Origin: Providencia zhijiangensis
GTDB lineage: Bacteria > Pseudomonadota > Gammaproteobacteria > Enterobacterales > Enterobacteriaceae
DNA length: 64,000 nucleotides
Assembly: GCF_030315915.2 (NCBI RefSeq)
Contig: NZ_CP135990.1
Coordinates: forward strand, 1,054,001-1,118,000
Reading direction: 5' to 3'
How positions within the stretch are numbered: position 1 is the stretch's first letter; every line of letters begins with the position of its first letter. The notes below the pieces were generated by a model. That model had not been told where the DNA came from and did no database searches. It was given only the letters and a program-made list of their open reading frames with translations. Below, piece by piece: positions 1-8,014 of this stretch. A program made the position numbers and the translations under genes.

Positions 1-76
1 CGAAGTCATTAAGGCGCTGAATATGTTACACAGTGCCGGGATCAAATCTGTTGGTTTGATGACTCAACCTCTTTAA
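1..76 (+). CDS. tolR: TolR C-terminal end (partial)
   Basis: The reading frame from base 2 encodes the last 24 residues of a protein ending in HSAGIKSVGLMTQPL, followed by TAA. This matches the C-terminus of TolR, the inner-membrane partner of TolQ that couples proton motive force to TolA. The 5' part lies outside the window. tolA follows about 70 bases later on the same strand, as in the usual tolQRAB-pal-cpoB order. Confidence 0.85.
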   Translation, partial: EVIKALNMLHSAGIKSVGLMTQPL

Positions 77-146
77 TTTGCTGATGCCACTTTGAGAGTG
101 GCGCAGATATAATTGAAAAGAATCGATTCTTTTTTTGGAAACCAGA

Positions 147-1289
147 GTGGGAAAGACAAAAGAGAAACAGGATGACTTGAAGCGCTCATTAATGATGTCA
201 ATTGGATTGCACATCTTACTGATCGCTTTAATTGTTATAGGCTCTTTAGTGACTGTCGTCCAACTTGGCGGCGGTGGGGAAGAGGGGACTGTCATTGATG
301 CAGTTATGGTCGACCCTGGTGCAGTTGTTGAGCAATATAATCAATCTCAACAGCAGCAAAAAAGTTCCCAGCAAGCAGCTAAAGAGCGTAAAGAACAGCA
401 ACAAAAACAAGATGCTGAGCTAAGAGAAAAGCAAGAGCAGGAACAAAAACGTCTGCAAAAACTTGAAGAAGAACGGATTCAAACTCAGCGAGAAACGGAA
501 CAACAGCAGAAACAAGCTGAAGAGCAGAAAAAGCAAGCCTTAGACGCAGCTAAAAAAGCGAAGGAAGAGCAAAAAATAGCGGAAGAAGCCGCTGCTCAAG
601 CTAAAGCTGAAAAAGAAAAACTCGTGAAAGAACAAGCGGCAGCGAAAGAAAAAGCTGACGCACAAGCTAAGAAAGAAGCTGAAGCTGCTAAGGCTAAGGC
701 AGAAAAAGAAGCTAAAGAAAAAGCGGAAGCGGACGCTAAAGCTAAAGCAGACAAAGAAGCTAAAGCCAAAGCGGATGCTGATGCTAAAGCAAAAGCTGAA
801 AAAGAAGCTAAAGCTAAGGCAGATAAAGAAGCTAAAGAAAAAGCGGACAAAGAAGCGAAAGCAAAAGCTGCGAAAGCCAAAGCTGAAGCTGCGAAAAGTG
901 CATCATCGGTTGATGATTTGCTGGGTGATTTAACTGCATCAGGACCAAGCAAGCAAGGTGGACAAACGGCTGCGGGTAGCGGTGGTGGTAAAAAATCAGG
1001 CGCATCAAATGCTGATGTTGATAGCTATGCCGGTAAAATTAAGGCTGCAGTTCAAAGTAAATTCTATGATTCAGAAAGTTATCGTGGACGTACTTGTGAA
1101 TTGCAATTGAAGTTAGCACCAGATGGATTGTTGGTGAATATTTCACCGAAAAATAATCCAGCAAATGATCCTGCGTTATGTGAGGCGGCAATGAGAGCAG
1201 CAAAACTTGCGACTATGCCAAAACCACCTAGCAGAGAGGTCTATGATACGTTTAATAAATCGGGTAGCACATTGGTATTTAAGCCTTGA
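147..1289 (+). CDS. tolA: Cell envelope integrity protein TolA
   Basis: TolA links the inner-membrane TolQR motor to TolB and Pal and is needed for outer-membrane constriction at division. The protein is about 380 residues: a cytoplasmic start (MGKTKEKQDDLKRS), one membrane segment near residues 15-35, a very long Ala/Lys/Glu helical domain (about 70-290) built of KAKAEKEAKEK-like repeats, and a compact C-terminal domain containing the TCELQLKLAPDG stretch. I chose GTG at 147 because E. coli tolA also starts with GTG and the protein then begins like the family. A TTG at 135 in the same frame would add four residues. The identity is secure; the start is less so. Confidence 0.93.
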   Translation: MGKTKEKQDDLKRSLMMSIGLHILLIALIVIGSLVTVVQLGGGGEEGTVIDAVMVDPGAVVEQYNQSQQQQKSSQQAAKERKEQQQKQDAELREKQEQEQKRLQKLEEERIQTQRETEQQQKQAEEQKKQALDAAKKAKEEQKIAEEAAAQAKAEKEKLVKEQAAAKEKADAQAKKEAEAAKAKAEKEAKEKAEADAKAKADKEAKAKADADAKAKAEKEAKAKADKEAKEKADKEAKAKAAKAKAEAAKSASSVDDLLGDLTASGPSKQGGQTAAGSGGGKKSGASNADVDSYAGKIKAAVQSKFYDSESYRGRTCELQLKLAPDGLLVNISPKNNPANDPALCEAAMRAAKLATMPKPPSREVYDTFNKSGSTLVFKP

Positions 1290-1433
1290 TTTTCAATAAC
1301 TCAGAGCAGTCTGTATTGTAAGTTTTGAGGCAATGTAATAAATAGTTTGTGTGCTATCTAGTTTTGTTAGTATACCTTTGTTAAAATTCAGCGAATTATT
1401 GCGGTGGTGAATATCGCAGTAAGGGAGATTAGG

Positions 1434-2726
1434 ATGAAGCATGCGTTTAAAATAGTTCTCGGGTTCTTAATGCTATGGGCTACTGTTGCTCAGGCAGAGA
1501 TCCGTATTGAGATTACTGAAGGTGTTAACTCAGCTCAGCCAATCGGCGTTGTCCCATTTAAATGGGCAGGTGCAGGTGCACCACCACAAGAAGTGGGCGG
1601 AATTGTTGGTGCTGATTTACGCAATAGCGGTAAATTTAACCCTATTGAACCAAGTCGCATGCCTCAGCAACCAGGCACGGCTTCAGAAGTGACGCCAGAG
1701 GCTTGGACTGCGTTAGGTATTAACGCGGTTGTTGTTGGTCAAGTTCAACCAGCAGCTGATGGTAGCTTTGTTGTTAGCTATCAGTTAGTGGATGTTGCCG
1801 CTAACCCAGGTGCAGTTTTAGCGCAAAACCAATTTAAAGTGACCAAAGATTGGTTACGCTATGCGGCGCATACTGCAAGTGATGAAGTATTTGAGAAATT
1901 GACTGGTATCCGTGGTGCTTTCCGTACGCGTATTGCTTACGTGGTGAAGACCAATGGCGGTCAATATCCGTTTGAATTACGAGTTTCTGACTATGACGGT
2001 TTTAACCAATTTACGGTTCACCGTTCACCAGAACCTTTAATGTCGCCAGCTTGGTCACCAGATGGCCAAAAGATTGCGTACGTAACGTTTGAAAGTGGTA
2101 GTTCTGCGCTAGTTATCCAGACTCTATCAAGTGGTGCCGTTCGTCAGGTTGCATCATTCCCACGTCATAATGGGGCACCTGCATTCTCACCAGATGGGAC
2201 TAAACTAGCTTTTGCTCTGTCTAAGACAGGCAGCCTGAATTTATATGTGATGGACTTAGGTAGTGGTCAAATTCGTCAAGTAACAGATGGTCGTAGTAAC
2301 AATACTGAACCAAGCTGGATGCCGGATAGCCAAACTTTAGTTTATACCTCAGATCAGGCAGGACGTCCGCAGATTTATAAAATGAATATTAATGGTGGTA
2401 GTCCTGTGCGTGTTTCCTATGAAGGATCGCAAAATCAGGATGCTGATGTAAGCCCGGATGGAACTTTCTTAGTGATGGTCAGCTCCGGGGGCGGTCAGCA
2501 GCATATCGCCAAACAGGATCTGGCAACGGGTAACGTTGAATATTTAACGTCAACGTTTCTAGATGAAACGCCGAGTATCGCACCTAACGGCACTATGGTA
2601 ATTTATAGCTCCTCTCAAGGCTTGGGGACTATATTGCAGCTAGTTTCGACCGACGGGCGTTTCAAAGCGCGTCTTCCGGCAACCGATGGACAGGTTAAAT
2701 TCCCTGCCTGGTCGCCGTATCTGTGA
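1434..2726 (+). CDS. tolB: Tol-Pal system beta-propeller protein TolB
   Basis: TolB is a periplasmic protein that binds Pal and TolA. The 430-residue product has a signal peptide ([21 protein letters not shown], cleaved before EIRIEI), an N-terminal domain, and a C-terminal propeller. The propeller shows repeats of the type [42 protein letters not shown] and [17 protein letters not shown] 1434 is preceded by AAGGGA at 1421-1426; an upstream in-frame GTG at 1404 would add ten residues before the signal peptide and is unlikely. It lies between tolA and pal, as expected. Confidence 0.97.
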   Translation: MKHAFKIVLGFLMLWATVAQAEIRIEITEGVNSAQPIGVVPFKWAGAGAPPQEVGGIVGADLRNSGKFNPIEPSRMPQQPGTASEVTPEAWTALGINAVVVGQVQPAADGSFVVSYQLVDVAANPGAVLAQNQFKVTKDWLRYAAHTASDEVFEKLTGIRGAFRTRIAYVVKTNGGQYPFELRVSDYDGFNQFTVHRSPEPLMSPAWSPDGQKIAYVTFESGSSALVIQTLSSGAVRQVASFPRHNGAPAFSPDGTKLAFALSKTGSLNLYVMDLGSGQIRQVTDGRSNNTEPSWMPDSQTLVYTSDQAGRPQIYKMNINGGSPVRVSYEGSQNQDADVSPDGTFLVMVSSGGGQQHIAKQDLATGNVEYLTSTFLDETPSIAPNGTMVIYSSSQGLGTILQLVSTDGRFKARLPATDGQVKFPAWSPYL

Positions 2727-2769
2727 TGCATAATAATAATGTGTGGCAAAAATATTAAGGATCAAAACG

Positions 2770-3267
2770 ATGCAACTGAATAAAGTGCTTAAAGGGCTGA
2801 TGATCGCATTACCAATCATGGCAGTCGCAGCTTGTAGCTCTAACAAAAACAACGACCAAACTGGTGACGATTCTTCTATGAATCAAACTAACACTGGTCT
2901 GTCTGCGGAAGAGCTGGCACGTCAGCAAATGGAACAACTGCAACAGAACAACACTGTTTACTTTGGTTTCGATAAATACAACGTATCTCCAGAGTACGCT
3001 GAAATGTTAGATGCACACGCAGCATTCCTGCGTAGCAACCCATCTGTACGTGTTGTTGTTGAAGGCCATGCGGATGAGCGCGGTACTCCAGAATACAACA
3101 TCGCACTGGGCGAGCGTCGTGCTAACGCAGTTAAAATGTATCTGCAAAGCAAAGGCGTTTCAGGTGACCAAGTTTCACTGGTTTCTTACGGTAAAGAAAA
3201 ACCAGCTGTGTTAGGTCACACTGAAGCAGACTACGCGAAAAACCGTCGTGCAGTCATTGCATACTAA
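2770..3267 (+). CDS. pal: Peptidoglycan-associated lipoprotein Pal
   Basis: Pal is an outer-membrane lipoprotein that binds peptidoglycan through an OmpA-like domain and TolB from the periplasm. The 165-residue precursor has a lipoprotein signal ending in AVAAC (Cys near residue 22), a Ser/Asn/Gln-rich linker, and the OmpA-like domain with [25 protein letters not shown] and [13 protein letters not shown] 2770 has AAGGA at 2758-2762. The frame is open from 2743, but those nine codons precede the lipoprotein signal and are not credible. Codon usage is biased as in a highly expressed gene. Confidence 0.97.
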   Translation: MQLNKVLKGLMIALPIMAVAACSSNKNNDQTGDDSSMNQTNTGLSAEELARQQMEQLQQNNTVYFGFDKYNVSPEYAEMLDAHAAFLRSNPSVRVVVEGHADERGTPEYNIALGERRANAVKMYLQSKGVSGDQVSLVSYGKEKPAVLGHTEADYAKNRRAVIAY

Positions 3268-3289
3268 TAGATAAGCGAAATTATCTATT

Positions 3290-4072
3290 ATGAACAGTAA
3301 CTTCAGACAATTACTAGTTGGTCTGTCGTTATTGGTTGGCGTAGCGGCCCCTTGGGCCGCTATTGCCCAAGCGCCAATCAACAATGTCGGATCGGGTTCT
3401 TCCGCAGACCGCCTCACTCAACTTGAGACAGCTGTTAGCTCTCAAGGTCAAATGATTTATCAAATCCAGCAGCAATTAGCCGATAACCAACGTGATATTG
3501 ATATGTTACGTGGACAGATTCAAGAAAGTGAATACAAATTGAATCAGGTTGTTGAGCGCCAAAAAGATTTGTATATGCAATTAGACAAAGCGAGTGGTGG
3601 TGATTCTTCAAGCTCTTCAGATGCAACTGATACTAGTGCATCAAATGCGCAATCATCTTCTTCAGATACGCCAGCTGCAAGCTCTGGCGGTAATGAAAAA
3701 GATGATTACAATGCAGCTGTTAAACTGGCGATGGAAAGTAAGTCCAAAGCACAGATTGACGAAGCGATTGGTGCATTGCAAGGGTTTATCAAAGCATATC
3801 CAAAATCTGGATATCAATCGAATGCCAACTATTGGCTAGGACAGTTAAACTACAACAAAGGTAGCAAGGATGACGCCGCATTCTACTTTGCGACTGTAGT
3901 TAAGCAGTATCCGAAGTCTCAAAAAAGCAGTGAAGCCTTATTTAAAGTGGGCTTGATCATGCAAGATAAGGGACAGAAAGATAAAGCGAAGGCTGTTTAC
4001 CAGCAGGTATTACAACAATACCCAAATAGTTCTGGTGCAAAACTTGCAGAGAAGAAGCTCAGTACACTGTAA
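3290..4072 (+). CDS. cpoB: Cell division coordinator CpoB (YbgF)
   Basis: CpoB coordinates PBP1B activity with Tol-driven outer-membrane constriction in the periplasm. The 260-residue protein has a signal peptide (cleavage probably after AIAQA), an N-terminal coiled coil (about 45-105), a Ser/Asp/Ala-rich low-complexity linker (about 107-135), and three C-terminal TPR-like repeats such as ALQGFIKAYPKS, YFATVVKQYPKS and VYQQVLQQYPNS. It starts 22 bases after pal and closes the tol-pal cluster. The Shine-Dalgarno before ATG 3290 is weak, which suggests translation coupled to pal. Confidence 0.95.
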   Translation: MNSNFRQLLVGLSLLVGVAAPWAAIAQAPINNVGSGSSADRLTQLETAVSSQGQMIYQIQQQLADNQRDIDMLRGQIQESEYKLNQVVERQKDLYMQLDKASGGDSSSSSDATDTSASNAQSSSSDTPAASSGGNEKDDYNAAVKLAMESKSKAQIDEAIGALQGFIKAYPKSGYQSNANYWLGQLNYNKGSKDDAAFYFATVVKQYPKSQKSSEALFKVGLIMQDKGQKDKAKAVYQQVLQQYPNSSGAKLAEKKLSTL

Positions 4073-4074
4073 TT

Positions 4075-4115
4075 GATAACCCCGAAGCGATGTAGCCGAA
4101 TATTTCGGGGTTATC
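4075..4115 (+). terminator. Hairpin after cpoB
   Basis: A 12-bp perfect stem (GATAACCCCGAA at 4075-4086 pairing with 4104-4115) follows directly after the cpoB stop. There is no proper T tract behind it, so it may be a processing or mRNA-stabilising hairpin, not a strong intrinsic terminator. Confidence 0.5.
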
Positions 4116-4158
4116 CGTATGTTTAGTGTGCACTTAATCTTTTTTTTAAAAAAAAGCA

Positions 4159-4195
4159 TTGCACCCTCGTCAGAAATCAGTAATATAAGCCGCCG
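4159..4195 (+). promoter_or_regulatory. Likely stable-RNA promoter of the tRNA-Lys cluster
   Basis: TTGCAC at 4159-4164 and TAATAT at 4181-4186 are spaced by 16 bases. They are followed by a G+C-rich discriminator (GCCGCCG, 4189-4195), the arrangement typical of stringently controlled tRNA and rRNA promoters. The first tRNA starts about 80 bases further on. No start site has been measured. Confidence 0.6.
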
Positions 4196-4277
4196 TTGAT
4201 ACGAGAAAGCGCGGGTTGATAAATCCGAGCCATATCAGCAAGAATCGATTAAACATTGATTCTAAAAACATTTAGAT

Positions 4278-4353
4278 GGGTCGTTAGCTCAGTTGGTAGA
4301 GCAGTTGACTTTTAATCAATTGGTCGCAGGTTCGAATCCTGCACGACCCACCA
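4278..4353 (+). tRNA. tRNA-Lys (TTT), copy 1
   Basis: 76 bases with encoded CCA. The acceptor stem is GGGTCGT/ACGACCC, the D arm contains AGCTCAGTTGGTAGAGC, the anticodon loop is CTTTTAA (anticodon TTT), and the T arm is GCAGG-TTCGAAT-CCTGC. It appears identical to E. coli tRNA-Lys. AGAT before and ATCT after extend the acceptor pairing in the precursor. In E. coli a Lys/Val tRNA cluster also lies between cpoB and nadA. Confidence 0.98.
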
Positions 4354-4387
4354 TCTAAAAGCAGTAAATAGTTCAAGCAGTTCAGAT

Positions 4388-4490
4388 GGGCCATTAGCTC
4401 AGTTGGTAGAATTGTTAACTGTTAATAAGATGGTTGCAGGTTCAGCCCGTAGGGTGAGACCAAAGGTCGAAGAATCCTGTACGTTCTCGA
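4388..4490 (+). pseudogene. Decayed tRNA (tRNA-Lys derived) with T-loop insertion
   Basis: The 5' part (GGGCCATTAGCTCAGTTGG) aligns with the neighbouring tRNA-Lys genes. The anticodon loop reads CTGTTAA, which would be an Asn anticodon (GTT), but the anticodon stem no longer pairs. Between TTC and GAATCC of the T loop there is a 28-base insertion (4444-4471) with two small hairpins: CCCGTAGGG and GACCAAAGGTC. The acceptor 3' strand is also degraded (GTACGTTCTCGA). I read it as a pseudogene of a duplicated tRNA. Confidence 0.75.
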
Positions 4491-4523
4491 CATTATATTA
4501 GTACAGAAAATCAAAAATTAGAT

Positions 4524-4599
4524 GGGTCGTTAGCTCAGTTGGTAGAGCAGTTGACTTTTAATCAATTGGTCGCAGGTTCGAATCCTGCACGACCCACCA
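4524..4599 (+). tRNA. tRNA-Lys (TTT), copy 2
   Basis: Identical in all 76 positions to copy 1, including the encoded CCA. The 34-base spacer that follows (4600-4633) resembles the spacer after copy 1 (4354-4387), so tRNA plus spacer form a duplicated unit of about 110 bases. Confidence 0.98.
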
Positions 4600-4633
4600 T
4601 CTAAAAGTAGTAAACAATTCAAGTATTTCAGAT

Positions 4634-4709
4634 GGGTCGTTAGCTCAGTTGGTAGAGCAGTTGACTTTTAATCAATTGGTCGCAGGTTCGAATCCTGCAC
4701 GACCCACCA
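4634..4709 (+). tRNA. tRNA-Lys (TTT), copy 3
   Basis: Third identical tRNA-Lys gene with CCA. It is followed by TCTCAAGTAAAACTCC, a flank that recurs in near-identical form after the 3'-half remnant at 4749-4809. Confidence 0.98.
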
Positions 4710-4748
4710 TCTCAAGTAAAACTCCAGTGATTGAATCATACCTCGACA

Positions 4749-4809
4749 AGATGGTTGCAGGTTCAACACGAAGTGTCAGTTCGAAGAACTGAAATCCTGC
4801 ACGACCCAC
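4749..4809 (+). pseudogene. 3'-half tRNA-Lys remnant with T-loop hairpins
   Basis: Only the variable loop, T arm and acceptor 3' strand are left: AGATGGTTGCAGGTTC, a 28-base insertion (4765-4792), then AATCCTGC, ACGACCC and ACCA. The insertion sits at the same place as in the remnant at 4388-4490 and again contains two small triloop hairpins: ACACGAAGTGT and CAGTTCGAAGAACTG. The shared AAGATGGTTGCAGGTTCA shows that both remnants come from one ancestor that differed from the intact genes. Confidence 0.7.
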
Positions 4810-4887
4810 CATCTCAAGAAAACTCCCCAATCACAAACAACTCTGTCATTTGCATATTGTACATTGAGTGCGAGTGAGAGGCTGCGT

Positions 4888-4976
4888 TCAGGTTTGAGCC
4901 GAGCGAAGCGAGACAGCGTTGCGCTTGCCGCAACGACCCGAAGGGCGAGGGCAAAGCCCGAGTGATCCTGCACGAC
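4888..4976 (+). repeat. Third T-arm-like remnant with extended hairpin array
   Basis: A CAGGTT block near 4889-4894 and GATCCTGCACGAC at 4964-4976 look like the two strands of the tRNA-Lys T arm and acceptor. They are separated by about 70 bases that contain CGTTGCG-CTTGC-CGCAACG (7-bp perfect stem), CCCGAAGGG and GGGCAAAGCCC. The local G+C content is far above the surroundings. The relation to the other remnants is inferred from this shared ending. Confidence 0.5.
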
Positions 4977-5040
4977 TATCTCTTTCTGTACCCTTAGAAA
5001 ATCCCAAAAAACTAGCATTCCCTCGCCAGCCTAATACCAT

Positions 5041-5916
5041 TTATTCCAGATTTTCAGGAATTAACCCATTATCCTTTAAGATCCCGATAACGATTTCTTG
5101 CACTTTTAAACCCACCGCACGGTTATCTTGATAACCAAACAGTTCAATGGCCTCAGTCATCGCTTCCATAAAATGACCCATCAAGCAATGTAGAGATAAT
5201 GCAGCTTTTTGCGCAGTACCGCAGTCAAAAATCGTTTCAGTAGCTTGAATAACATGCTCTGGCATCCATTGTTGGTAATGTTTACCGTTATACCAAACAT
5301 CGTGTTGTGTATTTCCATGAGCAACAGTTTGCTCAAGTAAGCTGAGAAAGAAACGTTTCATGTCAGTACTTCTTGACCAAGCGCTCCATAGCTCATTACG
5401 CGTTAATGCAATTGCCACTTGGTGAGCCTCAAACCAAAAATCCGTAATCAGCTCATTAAACTGATGCCCACTCAACGGCGCGGGCTTTAATACGCTAGGG
5501 TTGGGTGACGGTAGTGCATCTGTGATCCCAGTTTTATCTAATAGCACCATAAAACCACGTGAGTAAGTACTATCTAACCCTTGTTGCTGCATTTTGAGTA
5601 ATCGAGAAGGTTCTGCAAATGTAAAATCAACTTTGCGTCCTTCTTCATAAATCACTAAACAGGTGGGATTTTCTGGCTCATTTTCACCACCATTTTCTAA
5701 ATGTAATGCGATTAATGGATTGGCAATAAGGCTAACCCATTGCTTATCATTGAAAAGTGCAGTCACACCATGACCAATAAGTTCAATATCAATGTCTGAA
5801 TAGCCATCGATGTCTAATTCTCGTCCTCTAGAGCCCGTCAGTATGACGGCTTCAATTCTAGGTTCGAGTAATGAAATAGAAATTATTTTATTTAATAGCG
5901 TTGCAGGTGATTCCAT
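5041..5916 (-). CDS. ANT(6)-like aminoglycoside 6-adenylyltransferase family protein
   Basis: 291 residues with the nucleotidyltransferase core near the start (LTGSRGRE...YSDIDIELI, about residues 26-47). Next come KVDFTF, LLDKTG and the helical segment FWFEAHQVAIALTRNELWSAW, which is the pattern of the streptomycin 6-adenylyltransferase family. Members transfer AMP from ATP to streptomycin; whether this one does is not known. It lies alone and convergent to the tRNA-Lys cluster, at a place where E. coli has tRNAs directly before nadA, so it looks like an accessory insertion. The Shine-Dalgarno is weak. Confidence 0.75.
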   Translation of the reverse strand: MESPATLLNKIISISLLEPRIEAVILTGSRGRELDIDGYSDIDIELIGHGVTALFNDKQWVSLIANPLIALHLENGGENEPENPTCLVIYEEGRKVDFTFAEPSRLLKMQQQGLDSTYSRGFMVLLDKTGITDALPSPNPSVLKPAPLSGHQFNELITDFWFEAHQVAIALTRNELWSAWSRSTDMKRFFLSLLEQTVAHGNTQHDVWYNGKHYQQWMPEHVIQATETIFDCGTAQKAALSLHCLMGHFMEAMTEAIELFGYQDNRAVGLKVQEIVIGILKDNGLIPENLE

Positions 5917-6064
5917 AACTAACCTATTGGAGTTAACAGAAGCCGCTAAGATACCGACAAATGAAGAGAAAAGCGAAAAACAAATCGTGAAAAAGGGCGC
6001 TACGGTAAAATCATTCGCTCATTGATGAAAAGGTTGGAGACATCTTAGCCAAATAAGCGTATCG

Positions 6065-6082
6065 TGTTTAGTATATAAAACA
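6065..6082 (+). promoter_or_regulatory. NadR-type operator
   Basis: TGTTTAGTATATAAAACA matches the NadR box TGTTTA-N6-TAAACA with one mismatch. It lies 74 bases before the nadA start, and nadA-pnuC is a known NadR target in enterobacteria. The site therefore probably represses nadA when NAD is plentiful. Confidence 0.75.
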
Positions 6083-6155
6083 AAAATATGCAGAATTAGG
6101 GGTTTTATGAATATTTTTAAGCATAAAATAACTTTCTGCTAAACAGAGGCGAGAA

Positions 6156-7196
6156 ATGAGCGAGTTTATCGATTTTGACCATGCTGTTTATCCTTTTCCT
6201 CCTAAACCAGCACCGTTAAATACCGATCAGAAAGCGTTTTACCGTGAGCGCATTAAACAATTATTGGTCGAAAAAAATGCGGTGATTGTCGCGCATTACT
6301 ATACCGATCCTGAAATACAAGCATTAGCGGAAGAAACTGGCGGCTGTGTTGCTGATTCTCTTGAAATGGCGCGCTTTGGCGCTCGGCATGATGCATCAAC
6401 CCTGGTTGTTGCTGGCGTACGATTTATGGGGGAAACAGCCAAAATCCTAAGCCCAGAAAAAAATGTCTTGATGCCAACACTCGACGCACAATGCTCGTTG
6501 GATATTGGCTGTCCAGATGAAGAATTTACCCGCTTTTGTGATGCTCACCCAGATAGAACGGTGGTGGTTTATGCGAATACCTCCGCAGCGGTAAAAGCCC
6601 GTGCAGACTGGGTGGTGACCTCCAGTATTGCAGTAGAGCTGATTGAGCACTTAGACAGTCTCGGAGAAAAGATCATTTGGGCGCCGGATAAGCACTTAGG
6701 ACGCTATGTTCAACAACAAACCGGCGCGGATATTCTGTGCTGGCAAGGGGCCTGTATCGTTCACGATGAATTTAAGACCCAATCATTAGAGAAAATGAAA
6801 GCCATGTACCCAGATGCGGCGGTACTGGTTCACCCTGAGTCACCCCAAGCTGTTGTTGATTTGGCGGATGCGGTTGGTTCCACGAGCCAATTAATTAAAG
6901 CTGCACAAACATTACCGAATCCATCCATGATAGTGGCGACTGATAAGGGCATTTTTTATAAAATGCAGCAAGCATGTCCAGATAAGTCACTGTATATCGC
7001 TCCAACGGCAGGTGAGGGGGCCACATGCCGTACTTGTGCTCATTGTCCTTGGATGGCGATGAATGGCTTACAGGCAATTACAGAGGCCTTAGAAGGCAAT
7101 GGTATCGAGCATCAAATACATGTAGATGCACAGTTGCGTGAAAAAGCCCTATTACCATTGGATAAAATGTTAAAGTTTGCAGAAAGTCTAAAATAA
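6156..7196 (+). CDS. nadA: Quinolinate synthase NadA
   Basis: NadA condenses iminoaspartate with dihydroxyacetone phosphate to quinolinate in de novo NAD synthesis and carries a [4Fe-4S] cluster. The 346-residue protein has the family pattern: [20 protein letters not shown] near residue 45, [15 protein letters not shown] near 105-120, [11 protein letters not shown] near 195, and [13 protein letters not shown] near the C-terminus, supplying the cluster cysteines. pnuC follows on the same strand, and a NadR-type box precedes the gene. Confidence 0.97.
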   Translation: MSEFIDFDHAVYPFPPKPAPLNTDQKAFYRERIKQLLVEKNAVIVAHYYTDPEIQALAEETGGCVADSLEMARFGARHDASTLVVAGVRFMGETAKILSPEKNVLMPTLDAQCSLDIGCPDEEFTRFCDAHPDRTVVVYANTSAAVKARADWVVTSSIAVELIEHLDSLGEKIIWAPDKHLGRYVQQQTGADILCWQGACIVHDEFKTQSLEKMKAMYPDAAVLVHPESPQAVVDLADAVGSTSQLIKAAQTLPNPSMIVATDKGIFYKMQQACPDKSLYIAPTAGEGATCRTCAHCPWMAMNGLQAITEALEGNGIEHQIHVDAQLREKALLPLDKMLKFAESLK

Positions 7197-7291
7197 CAAC
7201 CAAGAATACGCGGTTTAATTTCAAATAAGTTAACCGTGTGATATTGATGAGCAATGCTATTTTAACTATGAATGATAAATAGGATTTAAAA

Positions 7292-8014
7292 ATGGAGTTT
7301 TTTAGCACCGCAAATACGTTAGTGCAGATCCCTGTATGGGGTTCTGTGTATGATCTGTCTTATATTGAAGCCGTAGGGACGATCGCGGGTTTATTGTGTA
7401 TTTTATTGGCAAGCTTCGAAAAAACCATTAACTACTTATTTGGTCTGATTAACGTGACCTTATTCGCAGTGATTTTCTTTCAAATTCAGTTATATGCTAA
7501 TTTGCTTTTACAGGTGTTTTTCTTTGGTGCCAATATTTATGGTTGGTATGCTTGGAGTCGAGTATCAAACTCTCAAGAAGCCGAGTTGAAAATCCGCTGG
7601 CTAAGCCTTCCTAAAGCGTTAACAACGCTAGTCATCTCTGTGTTAGCTATCATTTTCCTCACCTTTAATATTGATGCGGTATTTGGACGCCTTGCGACTT
7701 GGGCTGTTGAATTATTAAACCTCTTTGGTGCTAATTTAACCTTACCAACAATAGACCCAGATGCTTTCCCATTCTGGGATTCCACGATGACGGTGTTATC
7801 TGTGGTTGCGATGATTTTAATGACCCGCAAGTATGTCGAAAACTGGCTACTTTGGGTGGTGATTAACGTTATTAGCATTGTGATTTTCTTTATCCAAGGC
7901 GTGTATGCAATGTCACTGGAATATTTAATTCTGCTTGGCATTGCATTGAATGGTTCTCGGTTGTGGATCAAATCCGCGAAAGAAAATGGCTCAACGGCGT
8001 TATCTCGTGACTAA
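7292..8014 (+). CDS. pnuC: Nicotinamide riboside transporter PnuC
   Basis: PnuC imports nicotinamide riboside for NAD salvage by facilitated diffusion. The 240-residue protein is strongly hydrophobic with about seven membrane segments. It has the family features NYLFGLINVTLFAVIFFQ, NIYGWYAW and WLLWVVINVISIVIFF, which line the substrate channel in known structures. It lies 95 bases after nadA on the same strand, the usual nadA-pnuC pairing. Confidence 0.95.
   Translation: MEFFSTANTLVQIPVWGSVYDLSYIEAVGTIAGLLCILLASFEKTINYLFGLINVTLFAVIFFQIQLYANLLLQVFFFGANIYGWYAWSRVSNSQEAELKIRWLSLPKALTTLVISVLAIIFLTFNIDAVFGRLATWAVELLNLFGANLTLPTIDPDAFPFWDSTMTVLSVVAMILMTRKYVENWLLWVVINVISIVIFFIQGVYAMSLEYLILLGIALNGSRLWIKSAKENGSTALSRD

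Noticed and set aside
596-952. 118-codon open frame on the minus strand, Ala/Ser/Leu-rich
   Set aside because: It is the antisense of the repetitive tolA helical domain; the composition follows from KAKAEKEA repeats read backwards.
4388-4490. Functional tRNA-Asn (GTT) reading of the decayed tRNA
   Set aside because: The loop would give anticodon GTT, but the anticodon stem and acceptor do not pair and the T loop is interrupted.
7573-7971. 132-codon minus-strand frame
   Set aside because: Antisense shadow of pnuC without ribosome site or protein-like features.
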